A stretch of DNA of 64,000 bases from Curtobacterium luteum (GTDB lineage: Bacteria > Actinomycetota > Actinomycetes > Actinomycetales > Microbacteriaceae), in contig NZ_BMOI01000005.1 of the NCBI RefSeq assembly GCF_014646995.1, positions 1 through 64,000 on the forward strand, in the 5' to 3' direction. Of this stretch, positions 50,433 through 59,140 are shown in pieces. The translations under genes were made by a program, and so were the position numbers. Every line of letters begins with the position of its first letter. Position 1 is the stretch's first letter. The notes under the pieces are model-generated. The model searched no databases. It saw only the letters and a program-made list of their open reading frames with translations, and was not told where the DNA came from.

Positions 50433-50490
50433 CACACGACGGACGGGAGGCGCGGATCGGACCCGACCCGTGCCTCCCGTCCGTCGTGTG
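50433..50490. terminator. Palindrome-family terminator
   Basis: A perfect 19-bp stem (50433-50451 with 50472-50490) of the CGACGGACGGGAGGC type, between the convergent LacI and 51-aa genes. Confidence 0.7.
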
Positions 50491-50496
50491 GTGCCG

Positions 50497-50652
50497 TCAG
50501 CGACGGCGCGCGTCGCGTGCGGTGTCGCGGAAGAAGTCGTCCGGCGTCGCCGGTACTTCGCGCAGTTCGCCGTGCTTCCACCGACGCCGCATGCCGCGGA
50601 TCGTCTCGATGCGCACCGGCTCGATGCCGGGTTCGGTCTCGTACGCGCCCAT
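50497..50652 (-). CDS. Hypothetical 51-aa basic protein
   Basis: ATG 50652 follows GGGGAGGC. The product is 51 residues (MGAYETEPGIEPVRIETIRG, then MRRRWKHGELREVPATPDDF to ARDARRR), basic and soluble. A family is not recognised, though short proteins of this pattern are common in the group. The 161-bp gap on its upstream side (50653-50813) contains an A+T-richer stretch, GATAGCAAAGTTACCTTGTT at 50741-50760, which may be its promoter or a regulator site. Confidence 0.55.
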   Translation of the reverse strand: MGAYETEPGIEPVRIETIRGMRRRWKHGELREVPATPDDFFRDTARDARRR

Positions 50653-50813
50653 GGGTGCCTCCCCGATCGTCGGCGTCGGAGCGCTTGCCCCGACCGCGTC
50701 CGACGGTACGGGTCACGCCGGGGGCATGACCGGGCAAGTAGATAGCAAAGTTACCTTGTTGCGCTTGCTGGACAAACGGCCTGGGAGTTGGTCCAGACGC
50801 CCGTACTCTGCCG

Positions 50814-51260
50814 TCAGGCGCCCGGGGATCCGAGGTCGATCGCCGCGACGATGCGGTCGACGATCCGCACGAACCGAGCCCGCTCCCGATCCGAGAAGGA
50901 GGCCACCAAGTCGTGCAGGTGCTGGTTCGTGCCGTCCATCGCAGCGGCGTACGCCTGTCGGGTGGCCGGGGTGAGTTCGATGTGGCGGCTCCGGCCGTCG
51001 TCCGGGTTGGGGACCCGGCACAGGTGTCCTGCGCGTTCCAGGCGATCGACCACGCCGGTGACCGCCGGGCCCGTCAGTCCGAGGTGGCCCGCGAGGTCCT
51101 TCACGCGCACCGTCCGGTCGGCCGTCTCCGCCCGTGCGACGAACTGGATCACCGTGAGGTCTCCCGGAGACACCTCCAGACGCTCACGCAGGCGGCTCCG
51201 GAGGGCGGCGACCGAGCCCTCCAGCCGGGTGAGCGCGCCGATCAGGTCGAGGTCGCTCAT
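50814..51260 (-). CDS. MarR-family transcriptional regulator
   Basis: A 148-residue winged-helix regulator. The DNA-binding core is RVKDLAGHLGLTGPAVTGVVDRLERAGHL followed by the wing RVPNPDDGRSRHIELTP. Dimerisation helices flank it. It is divergent from an AraC-family gene, and the 122-bp gap holds a GCAAC/GTTGC inverted repeat that it may bind. The downstream minus-strand 51-aa gene may be a second target. Confidence 0.92.
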   Translation of the reverse strand: MSDLDLIGALTRLEGSVAALRSRLRERLEVSPGDLTVIQFVARAETADRTVRVKDLAGHLGLTGPAVTGVVDRLERAGHLCRVPNPDDGRSRHIELTPATRQAYAAAMDGTNQHLHDLVASFSDRERARFVRIVDRIVAAIDLGSPGA

Positions 51261-51292
51261 GCGTTGACCACCTCACTGCGGATCGACTCCGA

Positions 51293-51307
51293 GCAACTGT
51301 ACGTTGC
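51293..51307. promoter_or_regulatory. Candidate MarR operator
   Basis: GCAAC (51293-51297) and GTTGC (51303-51307) form a perfect 5-bp inverted repeat with spacer TGTAC in the divergent MarR/AraC gap. The arms match part of the operator in front of the other MarR gene (30909-30927). Confidence 0.5.
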
Positions 51308-51382
51308 GCTCACCCGACCACCGTATCCGGATAACGCGCGCCGGTGCGCAAGCGGGACAGACCCCCGGACGGCGGTCTCCCG

Positions 51383-52354
51383 ATGAGCGAGGCGTTCCTC
51401 GACGACCAGCCCGTCGCGCCCGTCCGTTTCGAGCTGGCCGGGACGGAACCGGCGGCCGCCGTGCGCGACCTCGGCGGTGTCTACGGCGCCGAGGAGTGGG
51501 TCGCCCGGGCAGGCGAGCACGGGTTCTCCTACCGCTACACGGCCGTCGGCGACTCCGAGGTCACGGTCCGGCGCTCCCAGCTGACGGGGGCCATCCGCGG
51601 CCCGATGGAGCCCGCCGAGGAGTACGTCGTCGGGTGGCTGACCGAGGGGACGACCGAGCTCGACCTGACCGGTGAAGCCCTCGAGATGCGACCGGACGTC
51701 CCCGTGCTCTACCCGACCGACCGGTCCTACACCTTCGCCGCGGCGGACTACGACCAGCGCCTCGTGCACTTCGACCGGGCGTTCGTCGAGCGCGTCGCGG
51801 CGGAGCACCTCGACCTCGGCGACCGACCGCTCCGCTTCGACCACCTCGCCGCACCGGTGCCGGACGCGATCCGCTCGTGGCGCGTCGCGATCACCGGGCT
51901 GACCCGTGCCCTCCGCGTCGCCGGTCCGGACAGCGACGCCTGGCGGACCGCGAAGGAGTCGGCCGCGCGGGTGTTCCTCGAGATGTTCCCACCGCACTCC
52001 GACCGGCTTCCGGCGGTGCTGTCCTCGCCGAAGAACGCCCGGTTGCGGGCCGCCGTCGAGCACATCCACGCCCACGCCGCCGAGGAGGTCACCGTGACGG
52101 ACCTGTCCGCGGTGGCGGGGCTGAGCGTCCGTTCCGTGCAGGAGTCCTTCCGGCGGGTCTTCGACGTGTCGCCGCTGACCTACCTGCGCCAGGTCCGACT
52201 CGACCGCGTGCACGAGGAGCTGCTCGCACTCGACCCGCAGGCCGGTGCCGTCGGCGACGTCGCGCGACGCTGGGGGTTCGCGCACCTCGGACGGTTCTCC
52301 GCGTCGTACGCGGAGCGGTTCGGCGAGTACCCGAAGCAGACCCTGCGGCGCTGA
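51383..52354 (+). CDS. AraC-family regulator (paralogue 1)
   Basis: I chose ATG 51383 over GTG 51344; the product is 323 residues. An N-terminal sensing domain of the AraC_binding_2 kind (FSYRYTAVGDSEVTVRRSQL, then VLYPTDRSYTFAAADYDQRL) precedes a two-helix-turn-helix domain (VTVTDLSAVAGLSVRSVQES; VARRWGFAHLGRFSASYAERFGEYPKQTL). It starts 122 bases from a divergent MarR and ends 34 bases before the NmrA-like gene, its likely partner. Two close paralogues lie at 53790 and 61832 with the same length and layout. Confidence 0.9.
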   Translation: MSEAFLDDQPVAPVRFELAGTEPAAAVRDLGGVYGAEEWVARAGEHGFSYRYTAVGDSEVTVRRSQLTGAIRGPMEPAEEYVVGWLTEGTTELDLTGEALEMRPDVPVLYPTDRSYTFAAADYDQRLVHFDRAFVERVAAEHLDLGDRPLRFDHLAAPVPDAIRSWRVAITGLTRALRVAGPDSDAWRTAKESAARVFLEMFPPHSDRLPAVLSSPKNARLRAAVEHIHAHAAEEVTVTDLSAVAGLSVRSVQESFRRVFDVSPLTYLRQVRLDRVHEELLALDPQAGAVGDVARRWGFAHLGRFSASYAERFGEYPKQTLRR

Positions 52355-52388
52355 GCGGTGTGGGAGCCCGGTCCGTAGCCTCGGGTGC

Positions 52389-53288
52389 ATGACCACCACC
52401 GTGCTCGTCGCCGGCGCCTCGGGCGACCTCGGCGGACGGATCGTCCGCGCCCTGCTCGACCTCGACCTCGACGTCCGGGTCCGGGTGCTCTCCCGGGGCG
52501 GTGCTGCCGCCGAGCGACTGCACGAGGACGGTCGTGTCGACGTCGTGACCGGCCGGTACGACGACCACGCAGCGCTCGTCGACGCGCTCCGCGGGACCGA
52601 CGTGGTCGTGTCCGCCCTCAGTGGCACCCGGTCCGTGATCGTCGACGCGCAGCGTGCACTGCTCGCCGCCGCCGTCGAGGCCGGCGTCCCGCGGTTCGTC
52701 CCCTCCGACTACTCTGCCGACTACCGCTCCGTGACGCCGGGGACGAACCGCAACTTCGAGCTCCGCCGTGAGTTCGCCGCGGTGCTCGACGCGGCACCGG
52801 TGCGGGCGAAGTCGGTGCTCAACGGTGCGTTCACCGACATGCTGACCGGGCAGGCGCCGCTGGTGCAGTTCGACCGACGGCTGGTGCTCGCCTGGTCGAG
52901 CGCGGACCAGACGCTCGACTTCACGACGAAGGACGACGTCGCCCACGTGGTCGCCCGGGTCGCGCTGGACCCGGAGGCGCCCCGCGTGGTCGAGGTCGCG
53001 GGGGACCGCGTCACCTCGCGGAGCCTCGCGGACACGCTCTCGCGGCTGACGGGCGTGCGCCACCGGGTGCTCTTCGCCGGCACGACCGGCACCCTGTCGG
53101 CGATGGCCCGCGTCGGCCGGCGGCTGTCCCGCGACGACGACGAGCCGTTCCCCGCCTGGCAGGGCATGCGGTACTTCGTGTCCATGTTCAGCGGCGAGGG
53201 GCAGCTGCGGAACCTCGGCGGGGAGCGCTACGCGCCCGCGCGCTGGACCACCGCGGAGGACGTGCTGGCAGCACACCTCGGCGTCTGA
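52389..53288 (+). CDS. NmrA-like NAD(P)-binding protein
   Basis: A 299-residue Rossmann protein from ATG 52389. The loop is VLVAGASGDLGGRIVRALL (NmrA/isoflavone-reductase type, GxxGxxG). DVVVSALSGTRS, GVPRFVPSDYSADYRSV and a C-terminal substrate half follow. Members are reductases or redox-sensing regulators that lack a classical catalytic triad. It follows the AraC gene closely and is probably co-transcribed. A three-copy 22-bp repeat begins three bases after its stop. Confidence 0.85.
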   Translation: MTTTVLVAGASGDLGGRIVRALLDLDLDVRVRVLSRGGAAAERLHEDGRVDVVTGRYDDHAALVDALRGTDVVVSALSGTRSVIVDAQRALLAAAVEAGVPRFVPSDYSADYRSVTPGTNRNFELRREFAAVLDAAPVRAKSVLNGAFTDMLTGQAPLVQFDRRLVLAWSSADQTLDFTTKDDVAHVVARVALDPEAPRVVEVAGDRVTSRSLADTLSRLTGVRHRVLFAGTTGTLSAMARVGRRLSRDDDEPFPAWQGMRYFVSMFSGEGQLRNLGGERYAPARWTTAEDVLAAHLGV

Positions 53289-53290
53289 CG

Positions 53291-53356
53291 CGGCGAGGCG
53301 CGGTCAGCGCTGCGGCGAGGCGCGGTCAGCGCTGCGGCGAGGCGCGGTCAGCGCTG
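53291..53356. repeat. Three exact 22-bp tandem repeats
   Basis: Three perfect copies of CGGCGAGGCGCGGTCAGCGC plus TG, at 53291, 53313 and 53335. Each contains TCA, that is TGA on the minus strand, at 53304, 53326 and 53348. Because 22 is not a multiple of three, the copies put a stop in each minus-strand frame. Confidence 0.95.
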
Positions 53357-53701
53357 CGGCGGGTCCGTGCGGAGGCGCTTGGCCTCGGGCTCCTCGGAGT
53401 GCGACGACGCGGCGTCGACGAAGCGGGCCCCGCCCACCGCCGCGGTCCGCCGCACCAGCTCGCCCACGAGGTCGTCGTCCTCCGGCTCGAGCTCGTCGTC
53501 CGGAGCGGTTTCGACCATGACCTGCGACGCCGGTCCGAGGAGCAGCTCCGCGTTGACCGCGGTGCCGGTGTCGTCCGCGGTCGGGATCTCGACGATGTCG
53601 GTCGTCCCGTTCTCCCCGAGGGCCGCCGCGTACGCGAGCACCGCGTCCGCGATCGCATCGCCGGTCATCACCTTGTTGTCCCCGTACACCACGTACTTCA
53701 C
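53348..53701 (-). CDS. Hypothetical 117-aa acidic protein
   Basis: From GTG 53701 the product is 117 residues and begins MKYVVYGDNKVMTGDAIADA. It has an alpha/beta N-terminal part (VLAYAAALGENGTTDIVEIP) and a hydrophilic, acidic tail (ETAPDDELEPEDDDLVGELV). The reading frame ends in the last of the three 22-bp repeats. No known family is recognised; similar small proteins appear in Microbacteriaceae. It is divergent from an AraC-family gene 88 bases away. Confidence 0.7.
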   Translation of the reverse strand: MKYVVYGDNKVMTGDAIADAVLAYAAALGENGTTDIVEIPTADDTGTAVNAELLLGPASQVMVETAPDDELEPEDDDLVGELVRRTAAVGGARFVDAASSHSEEPEAKRLRTDPPQR

Positions 53702-53789
53702 GCCGACGAGCCAACTCCTCGACCCCGTGAATGTCCGCAGTGCGCAGTACCAGCGGGGTCCCCGGAGAGGTCGACAGAATGAGCGCTGC

Positions 53790-54749
53790 ATGACGACGGA
53801 TGCTGAACCCCTGATCCACGTCGATCGCCACGGACTCGACATCGACGAGGCGGTCGCGTTCTACGAGGGTGTCTACTCGAGCCGGGACATCAGCGTCGGC
53901 CGCGCCGCGGACGGGCGCTTCTCGTGGCGCTTCCGCGCGGTCGGGGACGACGAGGTCGTCGCGGGCACCTCCTCCGTCGACGCACCCCGGTGGGGGACGA
54001 TCGGGCAGTCGCCGACGTACGTGCTGGCCTGGACGACGCGGCCCGGCCTCGCGGTCGACGCCGCCGGCCGCGACCCCATCGTGATGGACCCGGGCGTGCC
54101 GGTGATGTGGCCGTCCGGCCGGGACATCGCGTTCGACGGAGCGCCCACGACGCTGCACACGGTGCGGTTCGCCGCGGCGTTCCTCGAGTCGGTGGCGGCG
54201 GCGCAGCGATCGGCCGTGCCCGGACCGCTGCGCTTCGCGACCCGGGCGGACGCCGAGGGCACGGACCGGCTCCGGGCCGTCATCCGCTCGGTCGCCCCCG
54301 AGCTCCTGCGTCCCGACACCTCCCGCGAACGGCGGGCCGCGCTGAACATGCTCGTCGCCGAGGCCGTGGTCGATGCCTACGACGCGGTCCCGGCCGCCGA
54401 CGTCGTCCTCCACGAGGGCCCCGCGACGATGCGCTTCGCCCAGGAGTGGATGGTCCAGAACGCACACCGGCCGATCACGAGCACGGACGTCAGTCGCGCC
54501 ACCGGCATCAACGCGCGGAGCCTGCAGGCGACCTTCCAGCGGCACGCCGGCACCAGTCCGATGGCCTTCCTCCGGGAGGTCCGGCTGCACCGGGTCCGCG
54601 CACAGCTCGTCGCGGCGGACCCCGGCGTCACGACGGTCGCGACGATCGCCGGGGCGTGGGGGTTCGCGCACCTCGGCCGCTTCGCGGGGTACTACGCCGA
54701 CGCGTTCGGCGAGCTGCCGTCCGAGACGCTCCGGCGCGGGCGCCGCTGA
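53790..54749 (+). CDS. AraC-family regulator (paralogue 2)
   Basis: A 319-residue regulator from ATG 53790. The sensing domain (FSWRFRAVGDDEVVAGTSSV, VMWPSGRDIAFDGAPTTLHT) and the helix-turn-helix half (ITSTDVSRATGINARSLQAT; IAGAWGFAHLGRFAGYYADAFGELPSETL) align segment by segment with the genes at 51383 and 61832. The effector is unknown. It is divergent from the 117-aa gene and convergent with a LacI gene, with only 18 bases between stops. Confidence 0.9.
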   Translation: MTTDAEPLIHVDRHGLDIDEAVAFYEGVYSSRDISVGRAADGRFSWRFRAVGDDEVVAGTSSVDAPRWGTIGQSPTYVLAWTTRPGLAVDAAGRDPIVMDPGVPVMWPSGRDIAFDGAPTTLHTVRFAAAFLESVAAAQRSAVPGPLRFATRADAEGTDRLRAVIRSVAPELLRPDTSRERRAALNMLVAEAVVDAYDAVPAADVVLHEGPATMRFAQEWMVQNAHRPITSTDVSRATGINARSLQATFQRHAGTSPMAFLREVRLHRVRAQLVAADPGVTTVATIAGAWGFAHLGRFAGYYADAFGELPSETLRRGRR

Positions 54750-54767
54750 CCCGGCGGCACCGGCGCG

Positions 54768-55805
54768 TCAGCGGTCGGGCGTCGGCACCGGCCCGGTGCT
54801 CTGGCGCACCCGCAGTGTGGTCGGCAGCCGCACGTGGTCGGAGGTCTGGTCCCCGCGCAGCATCGCGAGCAGCATCTCGACCGCGTGCGACCCGAGCTCG
54901 ACGAGCGGCTGCGCGACCGTCGTCAGCGGCGGGGTGGTCGTGGCCGCCTGCGGGACGTCGTCGAACCCGACCACCGACAGGTCCTCGGGCACCCGGAGCC
55001 CGAGGGCGGCAGCCGACCGCAGGACACCCACGGCCGAGGAGTCGTTCGCGGCGAAGACCGCGGTCGGCCGGTCCGGCCCGGACAGCAGCGCGAGCGCGAC
55101 CTCGGCCGACCGGTCCTCCTGGTAGCCGCCGTCCTGCACGAGGGACTCGTCGACGTCGAGGCCCGCCGCCACGAGGGCCCGCCGGTAGCCCGCCTCGCGG
55201 AGCTGCGCGGACGCCAGATCGGGTCGGCCTCGGAGGTGCGCGATCCGGGTGTGCCCGAGCGCCACGAGGTGCTCGACGGCCTGGACCGCACCGCCCTCGT
55301 TGTCCGAGTCGACCGTGGCGTGGCCCTCGGGTCCGGTGTGCGGGTCGATGGCGACGACGGGGATCGACGAGGCGGACAGCGCGGTGCTCGGCGTCACGAC
55401 GATCGCACCGTCGATGAGCGTCCCGGAGAGGCGTGAGAGCGAGCGGCGCTCCCAGCCCTTCTGCTCGGCACCGGTCACGAGCCCGGCGTAGGCGAGGAGT
55501 TCGTACCCGGTGCCCGTCGTGGCGCCCGACACCCCGCGCAGCAGCTCGGTCGAGAACGGCTCGAACTCGGTCACGAGGATGCCGACGACCCCGGTGCGTG
55601 AACTCCGGAGGCTCCGCGCCACGAGGGAGGTCTCGTAGCCGAGCTGCTCGACGACCTCCTGCACGCGGAGGATCGTGCCCTGGGCGACACCGTCGCGCTG
55701 GTTGATGACCTTCGACACGGTCGGGATCGAGACTCCGGCGGCACGCGCGACATCCGCGATGGTGACCCGGCCGGCGCCGGGACGCGCGCCGATCGCCGTG
55801 TCCAT
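54768..55805 (-). CDS. LacI-family regulator of the beta-glucoside operon
   Basis: A 345-residue repressor from ATG 55805. The N-terminal helix-turn-helix is VTIADVARAAGVSIPTVSKVIN with hinge SLVARSLRSSRTGVVGILV. The sugar-binding domain contains ANDSSAVGVLRSAAALGLRVPEDLSVVGFDDVP. It is divergent from an ABC importer/GH3 operon, and a perfect 14-bp palindrome lies between, so it should repress that operon in the absence of sugar. Confidence 0.95.
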   Translation of the reverse strand: MDTAIGARPGAGRVTIADVARAAGVSIPTVSKVINQRDGVAQGTILRVQEVVEQLGYETSLVARSLRSSRTGVVGILVTEFEPFSTELLRGVSGATTGTGYELLAYAGLVTGAEQKGWERRSLSRLSGTLIDGAIVVTPSTALSASSIPVVAIDPHTGPEGHATVDSDNEGGAVQAVEHLVALGHTRIAHLRGRPDLASAQLREAGYRRALVAAGLDVDESLVQDGGYQEDRSAEVALALLSGPDRPTAVFAANDSSAVGVLRSAAALGLRVPEDLSVVGFDDVPQAATTTPPLTTVAQPLVELGSHAVEMLLAMLRGDQTSDHVRLPTTLRVRQSTGPVPTPDR

Positions 55806-55849
55806 CTGCACACCGTACCGCCGCTGCGGCCGCCGATCGGTAAAGAAAA

Positions 55850-55863
55850 CGTTATCGATAACG
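55850..55863. promoter_or_regulatory. LacI operator of the beta-glucoside operon
   Basis: CGTTATCGATAACG is a perfect 14-bp palindrome. TTGACA at 55865-55870, immediately to its right, is a good -35 box for the importer operon, so a bound repressor would cover the promoter. No clear -10 box is seen. Confidence 0.75.
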
Positions 55864-55952
55864 ATTGACAAGCCGTCTCGTGCCCTGGCACGCTCTCCGC
55901 AGCGGCAGTCGATGTCGCTGCGAGTCAACGACGACACTTCAGGAGTTCCACG

Positions 55953-57248
55953 ATGACGAGGAAGATCCGAGCCGCGGCAGCCATCGCGCTGATCGGGGCC
56001 ACAGCACTCACCGCCGCCGGGTGTTCGGCGAACAGCGACGCCTCGAGCGACGGCGGGAAGGTCACGATGACCTTCTGGCACAACTCAACGACCGGACCGG
56101 GGAAGGCGTTCTGGGAGAAGACCGTCAAGGACTTCGAGGCCGAGAACCCGAACGTCACCATCAAGATCCAGGCGATCCAGAACGAGGACCTCGACGGGAA
56201 GCTGCAGACCGCGCTGAACTCGGGCTCCGCTCCGGACGTGTTCCTCCAGCGCGGTGGCGGCAAGATGGCCGCCATGGTCAACGCCGGCCAGCTGCTCGAC
56301 ATCTCCGACTCCATCGGTTCGACCGCGAAGTCGCAGATCAGCGACGGGTCGTTCGCGGGCTACGAGCAGGACGGCAAGACCTGGGCGATGCCCGTCGACG
56401 TCAACCCCGAGGGCATCTGGTACAGCAAGGACCTCTTCGAGAAGGCCGGCATCGACGGCACGCCGACCACGATCGACGAACTGAACGCGGACATCCAGAA
56501 GCTCAAGGACGCGGACATCCAGCCGGTGGCCGTCGGTGCGAAGGACGCCTGGCCCGCCGCGCACTGGTACTACAACTTCGCGCTGCGCGCGTGCCCCTCG
56601 AGCGTGTTGACGAAGACCGCCCAGGACCTGAAGTTCACGAACGCGTGCTGGAAGCAGGCGGGCGAGGACACGAAGGCGTTCTTCGACACCGAGCCGTTCA
56701 ACGACGGGTACCTCACCACCGCGGCCCAGCAGGGCGCCGGGCGCTCGGCGGGCCTCGTGGCGAACCACAAGGCCGCCATGGAGCTCATGGGCGCCTGGGA
56801 CCCGGGCGTGATCTCCTCCCTCACCCCGGACGGCAAGCCGCTGTCCGACCTCGGCTTCTTCCCGTTCCCGGAGGTCTCCGGCGGCAAGGGCGAGACCGGG
56901 TCCATGATGGGCGCGGTCGACGGCTTCTCCTGCTCCGCGAAGGCCCCGAAGAAGGCGTGCACCGACTTCCTCAACTACATGACCGAGAAGCCGGTGCAGG
57001 AGGCCTACTACAAGGCGTTCAACGCCATCCCCGCGAACAAGTCGGCGCAGACGGTCGTCACGGAGCCCTACCTGAAGAGCGTCCTCGAGGCGTACAACAA
57101 GGCGCCGTTCGTCTCCAACTACCTGGACACCGTGTACGGCCAGAACGTCGGCAACGCGCTCAACACCAGCGTCGTCAACCTGCTCGCCGGCAAGGGGTCC
57201 GTCTCGGACATCGTGTCGACCGTCAACCAGGCCGCAGCGAAGGGCTGA
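55953..57248 (+). CDS. ABC sugar-binding lipoprotein
   Basis: A 431-residue extracellular binding protein from ATG 55953. The lipobox is TAAGC (Cys24). The body is family-1 solute-binding (VTMTFWHNSTTGPGKAFWEK, APDVFLQRGGGKMAAMVNAG, AMPVDVNPEGIWYSKDLFEK). Two pairs of cysteines (ACPSS/NACWK and FSCSAK/KACTD) could form disulfides. It is the first gene of a coupled importer-glycosidase operon and is probably specific for cello- or gentio-oligosaccharides or another beta-glucoside, inferred from the GH3 gene. Confidence 0.95.
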   Translation: MTRKIRAAAAIALIGATALTAAGCSANSDASSDGGKVTMTFWHNSTTGPGKAFWEKTVKDFEAENPNVTIKIQAIQNEDLDGKLQTALNSGSAPDVFLQRGGGKMAAMVNAGQLLDISDSIGSTAKSQISDGSFAGYEQDGKTWAMPVDVNPEGIWYSKDLFEKAGIDGTPTTIDELNADIQKLKDADIQPVAVGAKDAWPAAHWYYNFALRACPSSVLTKTAQDLKFTNACWKQAGEDTKAFFDTEPFNDGYLTTAAQQGAGRSAGLVANHKAAMELMGAWDPGVISSLTPDGKPLSDLGFFPFPEVSGGKGETGSMMGAVDGFSCSAKAPKKACTDFLNYMTEKPVQEAYYKAFNAIPANKSAQTVVTEPYLKSVLEAYNKAPFVSNYLDTVYGQNVGNALNTSVVNLLAGKGSVSDIVSTVNQAAAKG

Positions 57249-57251
57249 CAC

Positions 57252-58268
57252 ATGACCACCTCCGTCGCACCGCGCTCGAACGAGGCGCGGTCCGGGACGG
57301 GGCGTCGCACGGGTGGGGCCGACGGTTCGCCGTCGGCCCCGACCCGCCGGGCCCGCAAGGGCACCGACGTCCGAACCCGGGTCGAGATCGCCGTCCTCGC
57401 GGGCCCCGCGGTCATCATGTTCGTCGGGTTCGTCATCCTGCCAGTCGTGCTCGCCGCCTACTACGGCTTCTACAGGTGGCAGGGCTACGGCGCCCCGGTC
57501 GACTTCGTCGGCCTGCAGAACTACACGGTCATCTTCACCGACCCCGACTTCCGTGGTGTCCTCTGGCACAACCTGTTCATCGTCATCGGGTCGCTCGTCG
57601 TGCAGGGCCCGATCGCGATCGTCCTCGCACTGCTGCTCAACCAGCGCATCCGGGGTCGCGGACTCATCCGGGTCCTGATCTTCCTGCCCTACGTGATCTC
57701 CGAGGTGATCGTCGGCACCGGGTGGAGCCTGATGCTCCAGTCGAGCGGTGCGGTGAACGACCTGCTGCAGTCCATCGGCCTCGGTGCCCTGCGGAACGAC
57801 TGGCTGTCGAACCCCGACATCGCGCTCTGGACCCTGCTCGGGATCATCTCGTGGAAGTACATCGGCTTCGCGGTGATCCTCTTCCTCGCCGGCCTGCAGA
57901 GCATCCCCGAGGAGCTGTTCGAGGCCGCCCAGCTCGACGGTGCGAGCTACTGGCAGATCCAGCGCCGCATCACGCTGCCGCTGCTCGGCCCGACCCTGCG
58001 CATCTGGGCGTTCCTGTCGATCATCGGGTCGCTCCAGCTGTTCGACCTCGTCTACATCATCTGGGGGCAGTACATCGCCTCCACCGCCGGCACCTCGACG
58101 ATGGCGACCTACATGGTCGCGAACGGCCGACTGTCCGGCAACTACGGGTACGGCAACGCCGTCGCCGTGGTCATCTTCCTCATCTCGCTGGTCGTCGCCC
58201 TCGTCTACCAGCGGTTCGTCCTGCGTCGCGACACCGCCGGCGCCCTCACCGGGAAGGGCGACCGATGA
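57252..58268 (+). CDS. ABC sugar importer permease (MalF type)
   Basis: A 338-residue CUT1 permease whose ATG lies three bases after the binding-protein stop codon. A roughly 45-residue hydrophilic head precedes six helices. The EAA motif is FEAAQLDGASYWQIQRRITLPLL. It overlaps the second permease (ATGA at 58265-58268). No ATPase gene is present in the operon. Confidence 0.95.
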   Translation: MTTSVAPRSNEARSGTGRRTGGADGSPSAPTRRARKGTDVRTRVEIAVLAGPAVIMFVGFVILPVVLAAYYGFYRWQGYGAPVDFVGLQNYTVIFTDPDFRGVLWHNLFIVIGSLVVQGPIAIVLALLLNQRIRGRGLIRVLIFLPYVISEVIVGTGWSLMLQSSGAVNDLLQSIGLGALRNDWLSNPDIALWTLLGIISWKYIGFAVILFLAGLQSIPEELFEAAQLDGASYWQIQRRITLPLLGPTLRIWAFLSIIGSLQLFDLVYIIWGQYIASTAGTSTMATYMVANGRLSGNYGYGNAVAVVIFLISLVVALVYQRFVLRRDTAGALTGKGDR

Positions 58269-59140
58269 CCGCCACCGCCTCCCTCGTCGCGCCGAAGCGC
58301 CGTCAGCGGGACACCGGTCCCGTCCGGCGTGAGCGCAACCTCGGCACGTACTTCATCGCGCTGCTGTTCATCGCGGTGTGCGTCGGTCCGGTCGCGTACA
58401 TCGTGCTCGGCGGGTTCCGCACCAACTCGCAGATCACGGCGAGTCCCGCCGGCCTGCCGAACCCGTGGCAGATCGGCAACTACGTCACCGTGCTGACGAG
58501 CGGCGTGTTCTGGCAGCAGCTCGGCAACTCCGTGATCGCCGGTGTCACCACCACGGTCGGCGTCGTCGTGCTCGGGCTCATGGTGAGCTTCGTCCTCGCC
58601 CGCTACCGGTTCCGCGGGAGCGGCGCGCTGTACTCCCTGTTCGCCGCCGGCCTCATGTTCCCGATCACCGTCGCGATCACGCCGCTCTACATCCTCGTGA
58701 AGGACCTCGGCCTCACGAACAACCTCGCCGGCGTCATCCTGCCGCAGATCGCCTTCGCGCTGCCGACGACGGTCATCATCCTCGTGCCGTTCCTCCGTGC
58801 GATCCCGGACGAGCTCGAGGAGGCGGCCGCGATCGACGGGGCCAGCCGTCTGGGGTTCTTCTTCCGCATGGTCGTCCCGCTGTCGCTGCCCGGCGTCGTG
58901 ACGGTCGGCATCCTCGCGTTCATCGGCAGCTGGAACAGCTACCTCCTGCCGCTGTTCATCCTCAACGACGCGTCCACCTACACGCTCCCGCTCGGCGTCC
59001 AGGCGTTCGCCTCGCAGTACTCGGTCGACACGGCACGCGTGCTCGCGTTCACCTCGCTGTCGATGATCCCGGCGCTGGCGTTCTTCGCGGTCTTCCAGAA
59101 GCGCATCGTCGGCGGCCTCACCGGGGCGGTGAAGGGGTGA
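58265..59140 (+). CDS. ABC sugar importer permease (MalG type)
   Basis: A 291-residue CUT1 permease with six helices. The EAA motif is EEAAAIDGASRLGFFFRMVVPLS. It overlaps both neighbours by four bases (ATGA at its start, GTGA at its end), so importer and glycosidase are made together. It would rely on a shared MsiK-like ATPase encoded elsewhere. Confidence 0.95.
   Translation: MTATASLVAPKRRQRDTGPVRRERNLGTYFIALLFIAVCVGPVAYIVLGGFRTNSQITASPAGLPNPWQIGNYVTVLTSGVFWQQLGNSVIAGVTTTVGVVVLGLMVSFVLARYRFRGSGALYSLFAAGLMFPITVAITPLYILVKDLGLTNNLAGVILPQIAFALPTTVIILVPFLRAIPDELEEAAAIDGASRLGFFFRMVVPLSLPGVVTVGILAFIGSWNSYLLPLFILNDASTYTLPLGVQAFASQYSVDTARVLAFTSLSMIPALAFFAVFQKRIVGGLTGAVKG

Noticed and set aside
53304..54671. 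A 455-residue minus-strand frame opposite the second AraC gene
   Set aside because: Shadow of the AraC gene; the supported minus-strand gene here is only the 117-residue one ending at 53348.
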